DNA from: Drechmeria coniospora
Lineage: Eukaryota; Ascomycota; Sordariomycetes; Hypocreales; Ophiocordycipitaceae
Assembly: GCF_001625195.1 (NCBI RefSeq)
Contig: NC_054389.1
Coordinates: 10,350,520-10,414,519 of the forward strand
Reading direction: 5' to 3'
Length of the DNA: 64,000 bases
A program made the position numbers and the translations under genes. Shown here piece by piece: positions 54,988 through 64,000 of this stretch (position 1 is the first letter of the stretch; every line of letters begins with the position of its first letter). The notes beneath the pieces are model-generated. The model was not told where the DNA came from, ran no database searches, and was given only the letters and a program-made list of their open reading frames with translations.

Positions 54988-57298
54988 ATGTCCTCGCCGA
55001 GGAACACGCGAAGCACGGCGGTGCGGACGTCATCCCCAGCGCCGGGAGGGGCGCGGTCGTTCTCGTCGTCCATTCTCAGGGAAGAAGTGACGGCCCGTCT
55101 CGCCGAACCACTTCCGGGCGCCCACCACCCCGGAACGTCGATTGCGGACAACGATGGTCACTCGAATGCCGGCGATGTTTCGTACGCCCAAGGCCCGGGG
55201 GTCTCCGCTTTGGCTGCCGCCTTGTCGGACTCGTTCGGCCAGTCGCCGCCGCGTCATGGCACCCCCGCCGCCCGGGTGGCCTCGACGCCGCCGGCGAGAT
55301 CACAGTCCCCCGCGGTGGCGGGGCGGGACTCGCCGACGAACTATGGCTCGTTCGACTCGAGGAAACCGTACGAGGATCCCGAGATCGTGAAGCGGCATCT
55401 CGTCCAACCCAGCGAGGCCGACAACCCCCCTTCGGAGGAATCCTCGACGACGGGCACCGCTCGGGGGAAGCAGCCTGCCGACGCCGGCGCGGGCCTCAAC
55501 GACGACGACTTCTCCAGCCTGCGGCTGCAGGGAGGAGACGTGACCCGCGGCATTTACAAGTGGACCGAGCAGGCCGAGGCCAAGAATAGGCTGAACCGCA
55601 GCAAAAGCTTCGAGCAAGCACGGCCGGAACCGGAGAACGAGGTGATGGACATTAGTTCGATCAAGGTCCCCGGCGGCTTCCGAAGAGATCACCTCCGTCG
55701 AAGCGCCTTCAGCCCCAACGGTGACGTCGACGGAGCCGAACACGGGGCCGACGCGTCGTCGGGCACCGACCCGAAGCTCTTCACCTCGAGCTTCCTCGAG
55801 TTCCTCACCATCTACGGCCACTTTGCCGGCGAGGAGCTCGAGGAGGATGACGAGGCCCTCGGCCCGAACGAGGAATTCTGGTCTGGCGAAGACCACGACG
55901 ACGGCACCGACGACGGCAGGGAACCGATGGAAGACAGCGCGCTCCTCGGCCCCTCCAAGAGGAAACGCAAGCGCAAGGTGCGAGGCGGCAGCGGCCAGAA
56001 CAGCCCCTTCAACGCCGCTCTGCTGCTGCTCAAGTCCTTTGTCGGCACCGGCGTCCTGTTCCTGCCCCGGGCCTACCTCAACGGCGGCATGCTCTTCAGC
56101 AACGTGGTCCTCTTCGCCGTCGCCGCCCTGAGCTACTACTGCTTCGTCCTCCTCGTCACGACGCGCCTGAGCGTCGAGGGTTCCTTCGGCGACATGGGCG
56201 GCATCCTGTACGGCAGGTGGATGCGCAACCTGATCCTCATCTCCATCGTCATCAGCCAGATCGGCTTCGTCGCCGCCTACACCGTCTTCACGGCCTCGAA
56301 CCTGCAGGCCTTCATCAGCGCCGTCTCCGACTGCAAGACGTCCATCAGCATCCCCGTCCTCATCCTCATGCAGATGGTCATCTTCCTCCCCTTCTCCCTG
56401 CTGCGGGACATTGGCAAGCTCGGCTTCACGGCGCTCATCGCCGACGCCTTCATCCTCGTCGGCCTCGCCTACCTCTTCTACTACGACGTCATCACCCTCA
56501 GCAGGGAGGGCCTCGCCGACATCATCATGTTCAACAAGAAGGACTGGACCCTCTTTATCGGCACCGCCATCTTCACCTTTGAAGGCATCGGCCTCATCAT
56601 CCCGATCCAGGAGTCGATGAAGCACCCGCAAAAGTTCCCGCGCGTCATGTTCCTCGTCATGGTCATCATCACCGTCCTCTTCATCAGCATGGGCGCCCTG
56701 TCGTACGCGGCCTACGGGTCGAAGACGGAGACGGTCGTGCTGCTGAACCTGCCGCAGGACAACAAGTTCGTCAATGGCGTCCAGCTGCTGTACTCGATGG
56801 CCATCCTGCTCTCGACGCCGCTGCAGATTTTCCCCGCCATCCGCATCGTCGAGACGGAGCTGTTCACGCGCAGCGGCAAGTACAATCCCTACATCAAGTG
56901 GCAGAAGAACGTCTTTCGCTTCTTCGTCGTCGGTCTCTGCTCGGCCATCGCCTGGGGTGGCGCCGATCATCTCGACAAGTTCGTCGCCCTCGTCGGCAAC
57001 TTTGCCTGCATCCCGCTTGTGTACATTTATCCCGTGAGTTGCGACCCCCACAGCACCCGTCTCCCATGCACCGAGCGCCGTGCTGTTTCCTGCGCCGACG
57101 GCGGATGCTGACCACTGCCGCCCCTAGCCACTGCTGCACTACAAGGCCGTCGCCCGAACGCGTGCGTGGAAGATTTCGGACATGGCCTTGTGCATATTCG
57201 GCTTCATCGCCATGGCGTACGCGACGAGCCTGACCATTATGAGTTGGGCGAATGCAGAGCCGAAGCAGCCGGGCTACTGCGATTCGCGGGGGTTGTAG
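54988..57298 (+). CDS. Vacuolar amino-acid transporter, AVT3/4-like (AAAP family)
   Basis: Model: join(54988..57033, 57128..57298), 738 residues. AAAP transporters of this group export neutral amino acids from the vacuole. The N-terminal 330 residues are hydrophilic and disordered, with many SP/TP sites, an acidic patch (GEELEEDDEALGPNEEFWSGEDHDDG) and a basic KRKRKRKVRGG just before the membrane part. The transporter core starts at SPFNAALLLLKSFVGTGVLFLPRAYLNGG, with about eleven hydrophobic segments. One holds TLFIGTAIFTFEGIGLIIPIQESM, the signature of the vacuolar branch. Exon 2 supplies the last segment (LCIFGFIAMAYATSLTIMSW). The 94-nt intron has a GCTGAC branch site. A long N-terminal extension is normal for fungal AVT3/AVT4. 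The exact paralogue is not resolved. Confidence 0.9.
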
Positions 57299-58027
57299 AG
57301 AGATTTTTCCACGTTATTGGGACGACATTGCAGGAGTCATCATGCCTGTCATTGGGGGCGTCATTGCGGGCGTCAACTGCTTAGGAACCGGAGCGCTTCA
57401 CCCACCCCCCCCCCCCCCCCCTCACCAGATTCGGGCGAGCTACGTCTGGGTTGATGAAGCCGAGCATTGAGCGGATCGCTCGGGCACGGCCTGGCCTGCT
57501 GTACGGATAATCTTGGAGGTTGGCGCATAGAAGCGATGAGGCTCAGAGCCTATTCCAGATGGCTGGTGAAGTGGCACGAGCTCTCATGGAACGCAAGAAT
57601 GCGATGCGAGACAGGAGGGGAAATCCTAGATGCATCTAGCTAGTTGGGGGTATGCGGCCCTGCACGAGGAGGACCGGTTGAGTGCTGCTATTAGCGTAAT
57701 GCACGTATTTGTATTTGTTATTTATTGGGAGGTCTATAAGCGTAGCCGAAATGGACGGATAATCACGGCGTATTCTCCGTCCGATTTTTTTTTCCTGTTG
57801 TAATACTCCGTATTTACTCTGCACGCTGTGCCTTGCAGCGTGTACGGAATAAATGTATTAATTGCGCGTACTGGTGCTAGAATAGCTTGACAGCCTGTGC
57901 CGTAGGCGAGCTCGGAGACCGAGCTGACCATTGCTGACATGTGGTGGAGGCTGCTACCACCTGGTGGTGGCCTTAGTGACGTCGAGAGGCGGCGAGATTG
58001 GGACCGACATCGACCTTCAACCCCAGC
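57299..58027. other. Intergenic, tandem plus genes (729 b)
   Basis: Poly-C run at 57405-57421 just after the AVT-type stop. One isolated TACTCCGTA lies near 57804. No gene seen. Confidence 0.6.
57405..57421. repeat. C17 homopolymer
   Basis: Seventeen C on plus, preceded by CACCCA, about 107 bases after the AVT-type stop codon, likely in its 3' UTR. Confidence 0.93.
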
Positions 58028-59229
58028 ATGTCCCGCCTTCTGGCAGGCCTTCTGGGCTCCTCGACGCGAGCAACACATGCGACACAACTGGCAGCCGTAG
58101 CCCTCGTGTCGCGTAGGACCCTGACCTCGCCGAGGCGGCTGCCCACGGTGCCGACATGTCCGGAGCCGACGTGCGAGTGCGCGGCCACGCCTGAAGGCCT
58201 CGAAATTGATCGCAAGAGCTCGCTCAACGGCGTCGTGACGGGCTACGCCGAGCAGGTGCTCGTGTGCACGGGACACGACGACTGGAGCTCGCGCATTGAA
58301 GAGGAGCGCAGCGGTGACAACCTGGCCGCCGATCTGAAGGAGCTGTTTGGTCGGGGGGGCGTTTACAGCGATGTGCGTTCTGAATGCCTTGTTGCCGCCC
58401 TCCAACCTACACAACACCACCCAAATACTCTACCACCCACATAGCCAACCCCCTCTTGACTTTCTTGATGGTGCAAGTTTGACTGACTCAAATTTCTCTT
58501 GGCCGACAATAGCCCTTCCACAACATATCCGTTCTCAACTCGTCCTTCCCCAGCTCGTCCCTCCCGCGTGTCGAAGTCGAGAATACGTCGGCCTATCTCC
58601 TCCCAAGTTTCAAATATGTCCCCTTCCTGCCGCGCGTGTCGTTTGACAGCGTTCAGGCTCTCGCCAAAGGGTTCTTGCTGCCGGAGACCCTTCACTCGGC
58701 CCACGGGAACATGTCGCCGATCCACCGAGACCGGTTGACGCGCAAGGAGGCCTACCAGGGCCTGCTGCCAGGCGTCCAGGATGTGCGGGACGTGCTGGTC
58801 CTGATCTGTGGCCACGGGGGGCGGGACAAGCGTTGCGGAATCATGGGTCCGCTGCTCCGGCACGAATTTGTGCGGCAGCTCACCCGTGCCGATCTCGACG
58901 TCCTCGACGGTCCCGTGCACGTCAGCCTCGATGACACGCTGAGGATACAAGGCTTAGCGGACGGCGGGTCGAAATCGACTGCGAGAGTTGGCTTGATCAG
59001 CCACATCGGCGGCCACAAGTTTGCCGGCAACGTCATCATCTACATGCCTACTGGACTACGACTTGGCAATGGTAACGCCCATCCTTTCGCGGGGCATGGT
59101 ATATGGTACGGCCGCGTCGAACCGAAGCACGCTGAAGGGTTGATCAGAGAGACCATCCTGGAAGGCAAGATCGTCGCCGACATGTTTCGAGGGGGCATCG
59201 ACGCACACCGGAGGATACTAAGGATATGA
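58028..59229 (+). CDS. AIM32: AIM32-like mitochondrial thioredoxin-like ferredoxin
   Basis: Model: join(58028..58372, 58513..59229), 353 residues. Aim32 is a thioredoxin-like [2Fe-2S] protein of the mitochondrial matrix and intermembrane space, linked to redox quality control. The N-terminus (MSRLLAGLLGSSTRATH... RRTLTSPRRL) is basic and Ser/Arg-rich like a presequence. A sucrase/ferredoxin-like fold follows: VLVCTGHDDWSSRIE near residue 77, CGHGGRDKRCG near 223, and the late ISHIGGHKFAGNVIIYMP and GIWYGRVEP blocks. The two C-terminal histidines in HIGGHKFAG, with the cysteines, match the family's cluster ligands. Intron of 140 nt with a CTGAC branch site. The Cyc2-like mitochondrial gene lies 509 bases downstream on the same strand. 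Confidence 0.88.
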
Positions 59230-59738
59230 ATAGAAGGCAGGCTTTGGAGCAGCACCCGGGCCTTAGCTTCATGACACTACGCCGTGTCGCTGTTCCCTTC
59301 TCTCTAGTGCATGGGTGCGATCAATAGATGTATGCTCATTATAATCTTCTCCAGAGGAATAGCTTTAAGTTTTGCAGATTGTTGCTCTTGATTGATAGGC
59401 ATAATATGACATTATGGTTGTGCTGGTGGAAGTGCTGTTTCTGCGCACGTGACCACGCGTTGAGGTCGTGAAGTCCAAAGCTCCATTCTTTTGCCATGGA
59501 CCATGAACTCTGAATTGGTATACGACGGCGATCAATTCTGATCGTCATCGACAACTAAACAGGAGGCGTAAGCTTCTCGGCTATCCTCCAGCCTACAATA
59601 CTTGAGAGTAAAGGCCACTCTCGGCAGCGAATGGTTGGACCGATGAGTCGCCATCGCTGTTTTGGAGGCTGCCTGGTGAGGAATTTGAGAGCTAATTGTT
59701 GGATGACAACATGTTCTTCACAAAGTCTGGCTCCTTCG
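59230..59738. other. Intergenic, tandem plus genes (509 b)
   Basis: Between AIM32 and the Cyc2-like gene. It lacks the palindrome clusters. In-frame ATG codons at 59631 and later could lengthen the next gene. Nothing else seen. Confidence 0.55.
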
Positions 59739-60917
59739 ATGAGGCCATTTCGCTCACCCTTCTCCTCGAGGCGACAGTTTTCAACGCCAACGACTTCCAG
59801 GCATGCTAGAGCATTCCCTCCGCTGCTGGCATTCGGCTTTCTCCTTGGAGGCACCGCCTATTACCTCGCCACTCCTCCTGCCAGAAGCACAACTCTCAAC
59901 GGCGAGACCTTCGTTCCCTACACCATCACCTCCCGCGATGCTATCTCGCCCACCTCCGTCATCCTCACCGTCTTGCCGCACGTGCCTGACCGGTCGCCGC
60001 CGTACATCGAGCCAGCCACGTCGCGCTGGAAACATCCCCTCTGGAGCGTTGAGTTCAAGCAGCCCGAGGTGCAGATCGCCCGGCACTACACGCCCCTCCC
60101 CCCGCTGCACGGCGAGGATCCGGCGGATGGGCGCCTGAGATTCTATGTCAGGGCCGTTGGCGGCGGCGAGATGTCTACCTACCTCAGTCGCCTCCCTGTC
60201 GGACGCGACGTCTGGCTGAGGGGCCCGCACCCATCCTTCGATGTCCTGCCGATGCTCGGTGCACGAACCCATCTGGTCTTCCTCGCCGGCGGCACGGGGC
60301 TGGTTCCCGGCATGCAGGTCGCCGATGCCGTTCTCCGTGACCGCGATGACACGACCGTGACTCTTCTCTGGGCAGTCAGGAAGAGGGGTGAGATTCAGTG
60401 CAGGACAGCGCCCACATCATCCTGGTGGGTACTCTGGCCGAGGAAGGGCATATCAGAGCTGCGGGCGGACTTGGAGTGCCCGAGCCCCATTGCGGTACAT
60501 CTCAAGGAGATGAAGACCAAGTATGGAAATCGACTCAACATCCGTCTTGCAGTCGATGAGGAGGGGACTCGCTTCGAGTCGGAAGATGTTCGAAAAGCCC
60601 TGGCAGCATCTCCCACTGAATCACGTTTGGCTGTGTCCACAGTCGCAGCGTGCAGCATTCACGATCAGCCCCTTCAAGAGCAAAAGTCCGAGTTCGAGCC
60701 TGCCGGTGGCGCTTGTCAATGCGCGCCCTCAGATGCCAACGCACTTGGCAAAAATCTCTTCATAATATCAGGCCCTGATGGCTTCATCTCACACTATGCA
60801 GGGCCTAAGGTCTGGCGAGGTGGTACCCTGACGCAGGGACCTGTCGGCGGAGTTGCCGCGCGGTTGCGTAACCGGTTTCCGCAGTTGGAGAGAGATTGGC
60901 TTCTGCTCAAGCTTTGA
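59739..60917 (+). CDS. Cyc2-like mitochondrial FAD/NAD(P) oxidoreductase
   Basis: Intronless, 392 residues from ATG 59739; in-frame ATGs lie upstream at 59631. Cyc2 is an FAD flavoprotein of the inner membrane that supports haem attachment to cytochrome c. The chosen start gives a presequence-like MRPFRSPFSSRRQFSTP, then one membrane segment (PPLLAFGFLLGGTAYYLA). The ferredoxin-reductase-type FAD domain includes WSVEFKQPEVQIARHYTPLPP (an R-x-Y-T/S FAD motif as RHYTP), RAVGGGEMSTYLSRL and VWLRGPH. The NAD part has FLAGGTGLVPGMQ and the late FIISGPDGFISHYAGPK. A polar stretch with two Cys (GGACQCAPSD) lies between. It ends in RNRFPQLERDWLLLKL. Cytochrome-b5-reductase-like function is an alternative. 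Confidence 0.85.
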   Translation: MRPFRSPFSSRRQFSTPTTSRHARAFPPLLAFGFLLGGTAYYLATPPARSTTLNGETFVPYTITSRDAISPTSVILTVLPHVPDRSPPYIEPATSRWKHPLWSVEFKQPEVQIARHYTPLPPLHGEDPADGRLRFYVRAVGGGEMSTYLSRLPVGRDVWLRGPHPSFDVLPMLGARTHLVFLAGGTGLVPGMQVADAVLRDRDDTTVTLLWAVRKRGEIQCRTAPTSSWWVLWPRKGISELRADLECPSPIAVHLKEMKTKYGNRLNIRLAVDEEGTRFESEDVRKALAASPTESRLAVSTVAACSIHDQPLQEQKSEFEPAGGACQCAPSDANALGKNLFIISGPDGFISHYAGPKVWRGGTLTQGPVGGVAARLRNRFPQLERDWLLLKL

Positions 60918-61609
60918 ATTCCTATACATTGTGCTCGCAGCGTGTGATTTGTACCGCAACTGATGCTTTGGAAACCAAGGAACTGAATTTCCATCGACGT
61001 CAGCCGTTGGGTCCACTGCGCGGCATGGTGGTAATCCCGTTCCATGGGATTTGGTGATGCCATTGGATCTGCCACTATCCTGTTACCAACTTGTTCCCAA
61101 TCCCGACGACTCCTAAAATAAAATAAAAATTAAAAAAAGTAGTCATGTGAGGAACCTGCAGGACGCACATGGCAAGGAGCAGACAATTTTTCTCAATCTT
61201 GATTTGCACCCACCTTTGGTGGGCTTGTCAGAAGTCCAATGAACCGAACATGCTTCGAAACGTCTGAAGTTGGCGCCGAGCCATCAAAGTTGAAATGGGC
61301 TGAGGATTTTGTGCACATATGGAGGCTTTGACTTGCAGCTTCTCTCGTTTGGAAACGCTGTCGATGCGAGAAATAATCATGCTGCTTGTATACAGTATTT
61401 CGAAAGAACTACTTAGGAGGGGTGGCTATCTTGTGGCAGCCTTAAACGATCGCGCCAACGAGGATACCCAGTCTCAGGAATAAGAAGAAACCTAATGAGA
61501 ACCGAGAATCCCGCTTTAATATCCCCTACAGTCCCAGTCTATGAAGCTAATGCTGGAAACAAGAATTTGGCTCGCCATGCTCAACCATCCAAACGCCAAA
61601 GTCAGCCCC
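60918..61609. other. Convergent intergenic region (692 b)
   Basis: Between the 3' ends of the Cyc2-like gene and NEO1. An A-rich run (AAATAAAATAAAAATTAAAAAA-like) lies at about 61115-61140. No palindrome cluster and no gene seen. Confidence 0.6.
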
Positions 61610-64000
61610 TCACCTATTCCTCACCTTCCTGTACGAAGGCGGCTTGATGGCTCTCCTGATGAGCTTGCCGGCATACGGCGGTATTAGCGAGATGGCCCCA
61701 ATGGCCAGGATGCGCCAGAGGAACCCCCTGGGCTGTGTTAGCGGCGGTCAGATTGTGGTGAGCGTGTGTGGTCTCATCTCACCATGTTATGATAAACTCC
61801 AGGTCGAAGTAGCCCCCGAGGAAAGGCATCGATCCGATGAAAAAGATGAACGTGCCGAGGATGCTGATCATCATGACCGGATGCCACGTCGTGATTTCGA
61901 TGGCGACCATGATGAGCTCGTTGAGTACCAGGACGGTGTAGCTGACGGCGACCATCTTCTTGCCGTCCACTTCCGTCAGGATCTGAGATAGACCTTGGAT
62001 CATACCACCCTGATAGATGGACACAAACACCCAAACGAAGAAGGTACGGTACGAAAGTGAGCGTCCCAACGTGAGCTCCTTGTACAGTTCCGGGTATAGG
62101 TTGGCCAGGTTCTCGTCCACGTCCTTGTCGAGGACGAGAGAGAGGACAGGAGCCGCCGTGTACACAGTCGCGTAGCCGACGAGGAGCCAGTCCTGCTTCG
62201 GTCAGCGACAGGCCTTTCGTCTGGCCGAAATGGATGACGTACCTTGTACAAACCTTCGGGTTCAAACTTGATGGCGATGCTAAACATCGTTTGGCACACG
62301 GCGATGATGAGGCCACGATGGATGACAAACTGCGCCAGCTTCGCGCTTCGTTTGTAGCTATTGCGCCCGTGCCACACCAACAGCTTGACGAGATAGCAAA
62401 ACTGCTCGATGGAAAAGTCGGCGGCCAGGCTTGCCTGCCGTCCCTCCTTGCCGACAATACCCACACCGACGTCTGCGGCTTGGATCATGGAGACATCATT
62501 TCCACCGTCTCCAATACAGCAGACTCGCTTCTTGGTGTATTCCTTGATGAGGTAGGCGACCTCGGCCTTTTGCGTCGGCGAGCAGCGGCACGCGACGACG
62601 GTGGGAAGGAGGACGGCAATGGAGATGAACTCAATCCGGAAGTGTGTCAGAAAATGATTCAGGCTCTCGCCGTCAATGAGCAAGCACGCGTCCGTCTTGC
62701 TGCGGAGCACGTCGAGATGGTCTTGCGCGTTGACCTTTGTGTTGAGCTTAGCAACCGTATATATGTACTGCCCTCGGGCAACAAGCTTCGAGCTGACGGC
62801 CACGCACCGAGCCGTCTCGACCTTGTCACCCGTCAACATCCATATCTTGATGCCCGCGTTTCGAAGCAGCTCCAACGACGGCTTCACGTCCTTCTGCAGT
62901 TTGTCTTCGACGCCAGTGATGCCGAGAAGCTCAAGGTCGCTCTCGAGATAATGCGACATGACCTGCTGCATGCTGACCTCGCGACCAGTAATGACGAGCG
63001 CTGCTTCCTGGTATTTGGACGAAAATTCTAGGTACTGCTGGACCGAGAGCTTCTTGCGGCCGACGACGAGCGTTCGCAGACCTTCGCGTGCCATGTTCGC
63101 CGTCTCTTCGTCGAGCCAGTCGTTAGCGACCACGATCGAGCTCATGACAGTGTCCGCGCCCTTCTGGTAGAACCATATTTCGCCGCTGCTCAGATCCGTC
63201 GTGGGCGTCTTGATGTTCTCCTGGAAGTGAACAACAATGCCCATGCGCTTGCCGTCGGACGTGAAGGGGAAAACGTCGAGGATGCGAACGCGGACAATAG
63301 GCCGTCCGCTATCCGTCAGCTCGAGAGTCATGCTCTTGCGATCACGACATGTCAGCTTGAGGCCAACAGATTCGGTCCATTTGACAATGGCAATCTCATC
63401 CGGCGATGACGCTTGATAGGAGGTGACCTCTCTGCCGTCTTCGGTGTCGGTCGTCGGCGTCACGTTGTGACAGAGGGCCAAGGCGAGAACAAGGTCGCGG
63501 ACTCGTGTTCCAATCTCTCGCCTTGTCCGGGTTGCGCCGACATTGCCGCTAGTCATGGTTGAGGACGGCGTGATGAGCATCGTCTGAGACATGGGATCCG
63601 TCGTGGGCTGTATATGGAACCCTTGCTTGACGTAGGATACAACCTCATCCATGGCGTCGTTGGCGTATGATACCGTTCCGACGTGAATCTTCTTCATCTC
63701 CATGTCATTTTGAGTAAGAGTGCCTGTCTTGTCGCTCAGCAGGTACTCGATCCGCCCGAGGTCTTCGGGAATCGTGCTCGTGCGGACGAGCGTGCCTGGG
63801 ATCCCGGGATCGCGCTGGATGAAGCGCGAGTATGCGCTCTTGCCCATGTCCAGGTTGACACGCAGGCTGATGGGTACAATGGTGGAGAAGAGGACGAGGA
63901 ATCGCATGATTTTGATGTACCAGACGTTGCCCTCGGTGCTCCCAAATCCCTCCAAGGCCACCAGGACGATGGATAAAGCCAAGGTCAGCGCGCACAGGAT
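61610..64000 (-). CDS. NEO1: P4-type ATPase (phospholipid flippase), Neo1-like, C-terminal part
   Basis: Model: complement(join(61610..61727, 61783..62192, 62243..>64000)); 761 residues are visible, the N-terminus lies beyond the window. Neo1/ATP9 flippases move aminophospholipids to the cytosolic leaflet in the Golgi and endosomes. Seen in order: membrane segment 3-4 area with VPISLRVNLDMGK, the phosphorylation site SDKTGTLTQNDMEMKKIHVG, QASSPDEIAIVKW, FTSDGKRMGI, YQKGAD, LTGDKVETA, CCIGDGGNDVSMIQAADVGVGI, then the last membrane segments and a C-terminus KPPSYRKVRNR. The motif PISL in segment 4, in place of PEGL, marks a lipid pump. Introns of 50 and 55 nt; the last exon restores ITWGFLWRILAIGAI. 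A close flippase paralogue is the main alternative. Confidence 0.93.

Noticed and set aside
55300..57051. 583-codon minus ORF opposite the AVT-type transporter
   Set aside because: Antisense shadow rich in Asp/Glu/Val; the plus frame shows membrane segments and family motifs.
1..64000. Secondary-metabolite, toxin, viral or defence cluster
   Set aside because: No PKS, NRPS, terpene cyclase, P450, viral or NLR-type protein is visible; all recognised genes are core cellular functions.

Overview
The window is 64 kb of a filamentous ascomycete nuclear genome, most likely a Sordariomycete of the order Hypocreales. This rests on the protein set (RIT1, GCN2, Cut12, Cwc2, Rab7/Ypt7, GDA1, VHC1, Neo1, AIM32 and Cyc2 types), on many short introns (mostly 48-100 nt) with GT..CTAAC/CTGAC..AG signals, and on GC-rich coding sequence against a more balanced intergenic sequence. 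Family names come from recognising the proteins by eye, without a database search. Exon borders were set by matching splice signals to reading phase, and every spliced model adds up to an intact frame.

Layout, left to right: end of a Gfo/Idh/MocA oxidoreductase (+); RIT1 tRNA ribosyl-phosphate transferase (+); HAD phosphatase (-); Sis1-type DnaJ (-); UBA/UIM ubiquitin-binding protein (-); Cdc34-like E2 (-); GCN2 kinase (-); Cut12 spindle pole body protein (+); CWC2 splicing factor (-); RBG1/DRG1 GTPase (+); SPO12 (-); acyl-CoA dehydrogenase (-); YPT7 (-); an unrecognised conserved-looking protein (+); GDA1 (-); a PPPDE-thioredoxin-PUL protein (+); a CobW-type metallochaperone GTPase (+); an unrecognised Cys-pair protein (-); VHC1 cation-chloride cotransporter (-); a vacuolar amino-acid transporter of the AVT type (+); AIM32 (+); a Cyc2-like FAD/NAD reductase (+); and the 3' part of a Neo1-type P4 ATPase (-), which runs off the right edge. 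I count 23 protein genes and saw no rRNA, tRNA, CRISPR array or intact transposon.

The genes are mostly housekeeping and do not form an evident biosynthetic or defence cluster. Several act at the vacuole or Golgi (YPT7, VHC1, AVT type, GDA1, Neo1) and two neighbours are mitochondrial redox proteins (AIM32, Cyc2-like), but nothing in the sequence shows co-regulation.

The most unusual structure lies between the genes. Long intergenic stretches are packed with short GTAC-centred palindromes (half-sites TACTCCGTA/TACGGAGTA, plus GTACAAGTAC, GTACATGTAC and ACTGTACAGT), including a perfect 26-bp palindrome. In this window the clusters occur only in intergenic regions that hold at least one gene 5' end, and are missing from all five regions lying between two gene 3' ends. 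Other notable points are a probable GC-AG intron in RIT1, tiny exons in RBG1, three TGATG-linked upstream ORFs in front of the unrecognised gene at 35.4 kb, and a duplicated serine-rich block in the VHC1 tail.
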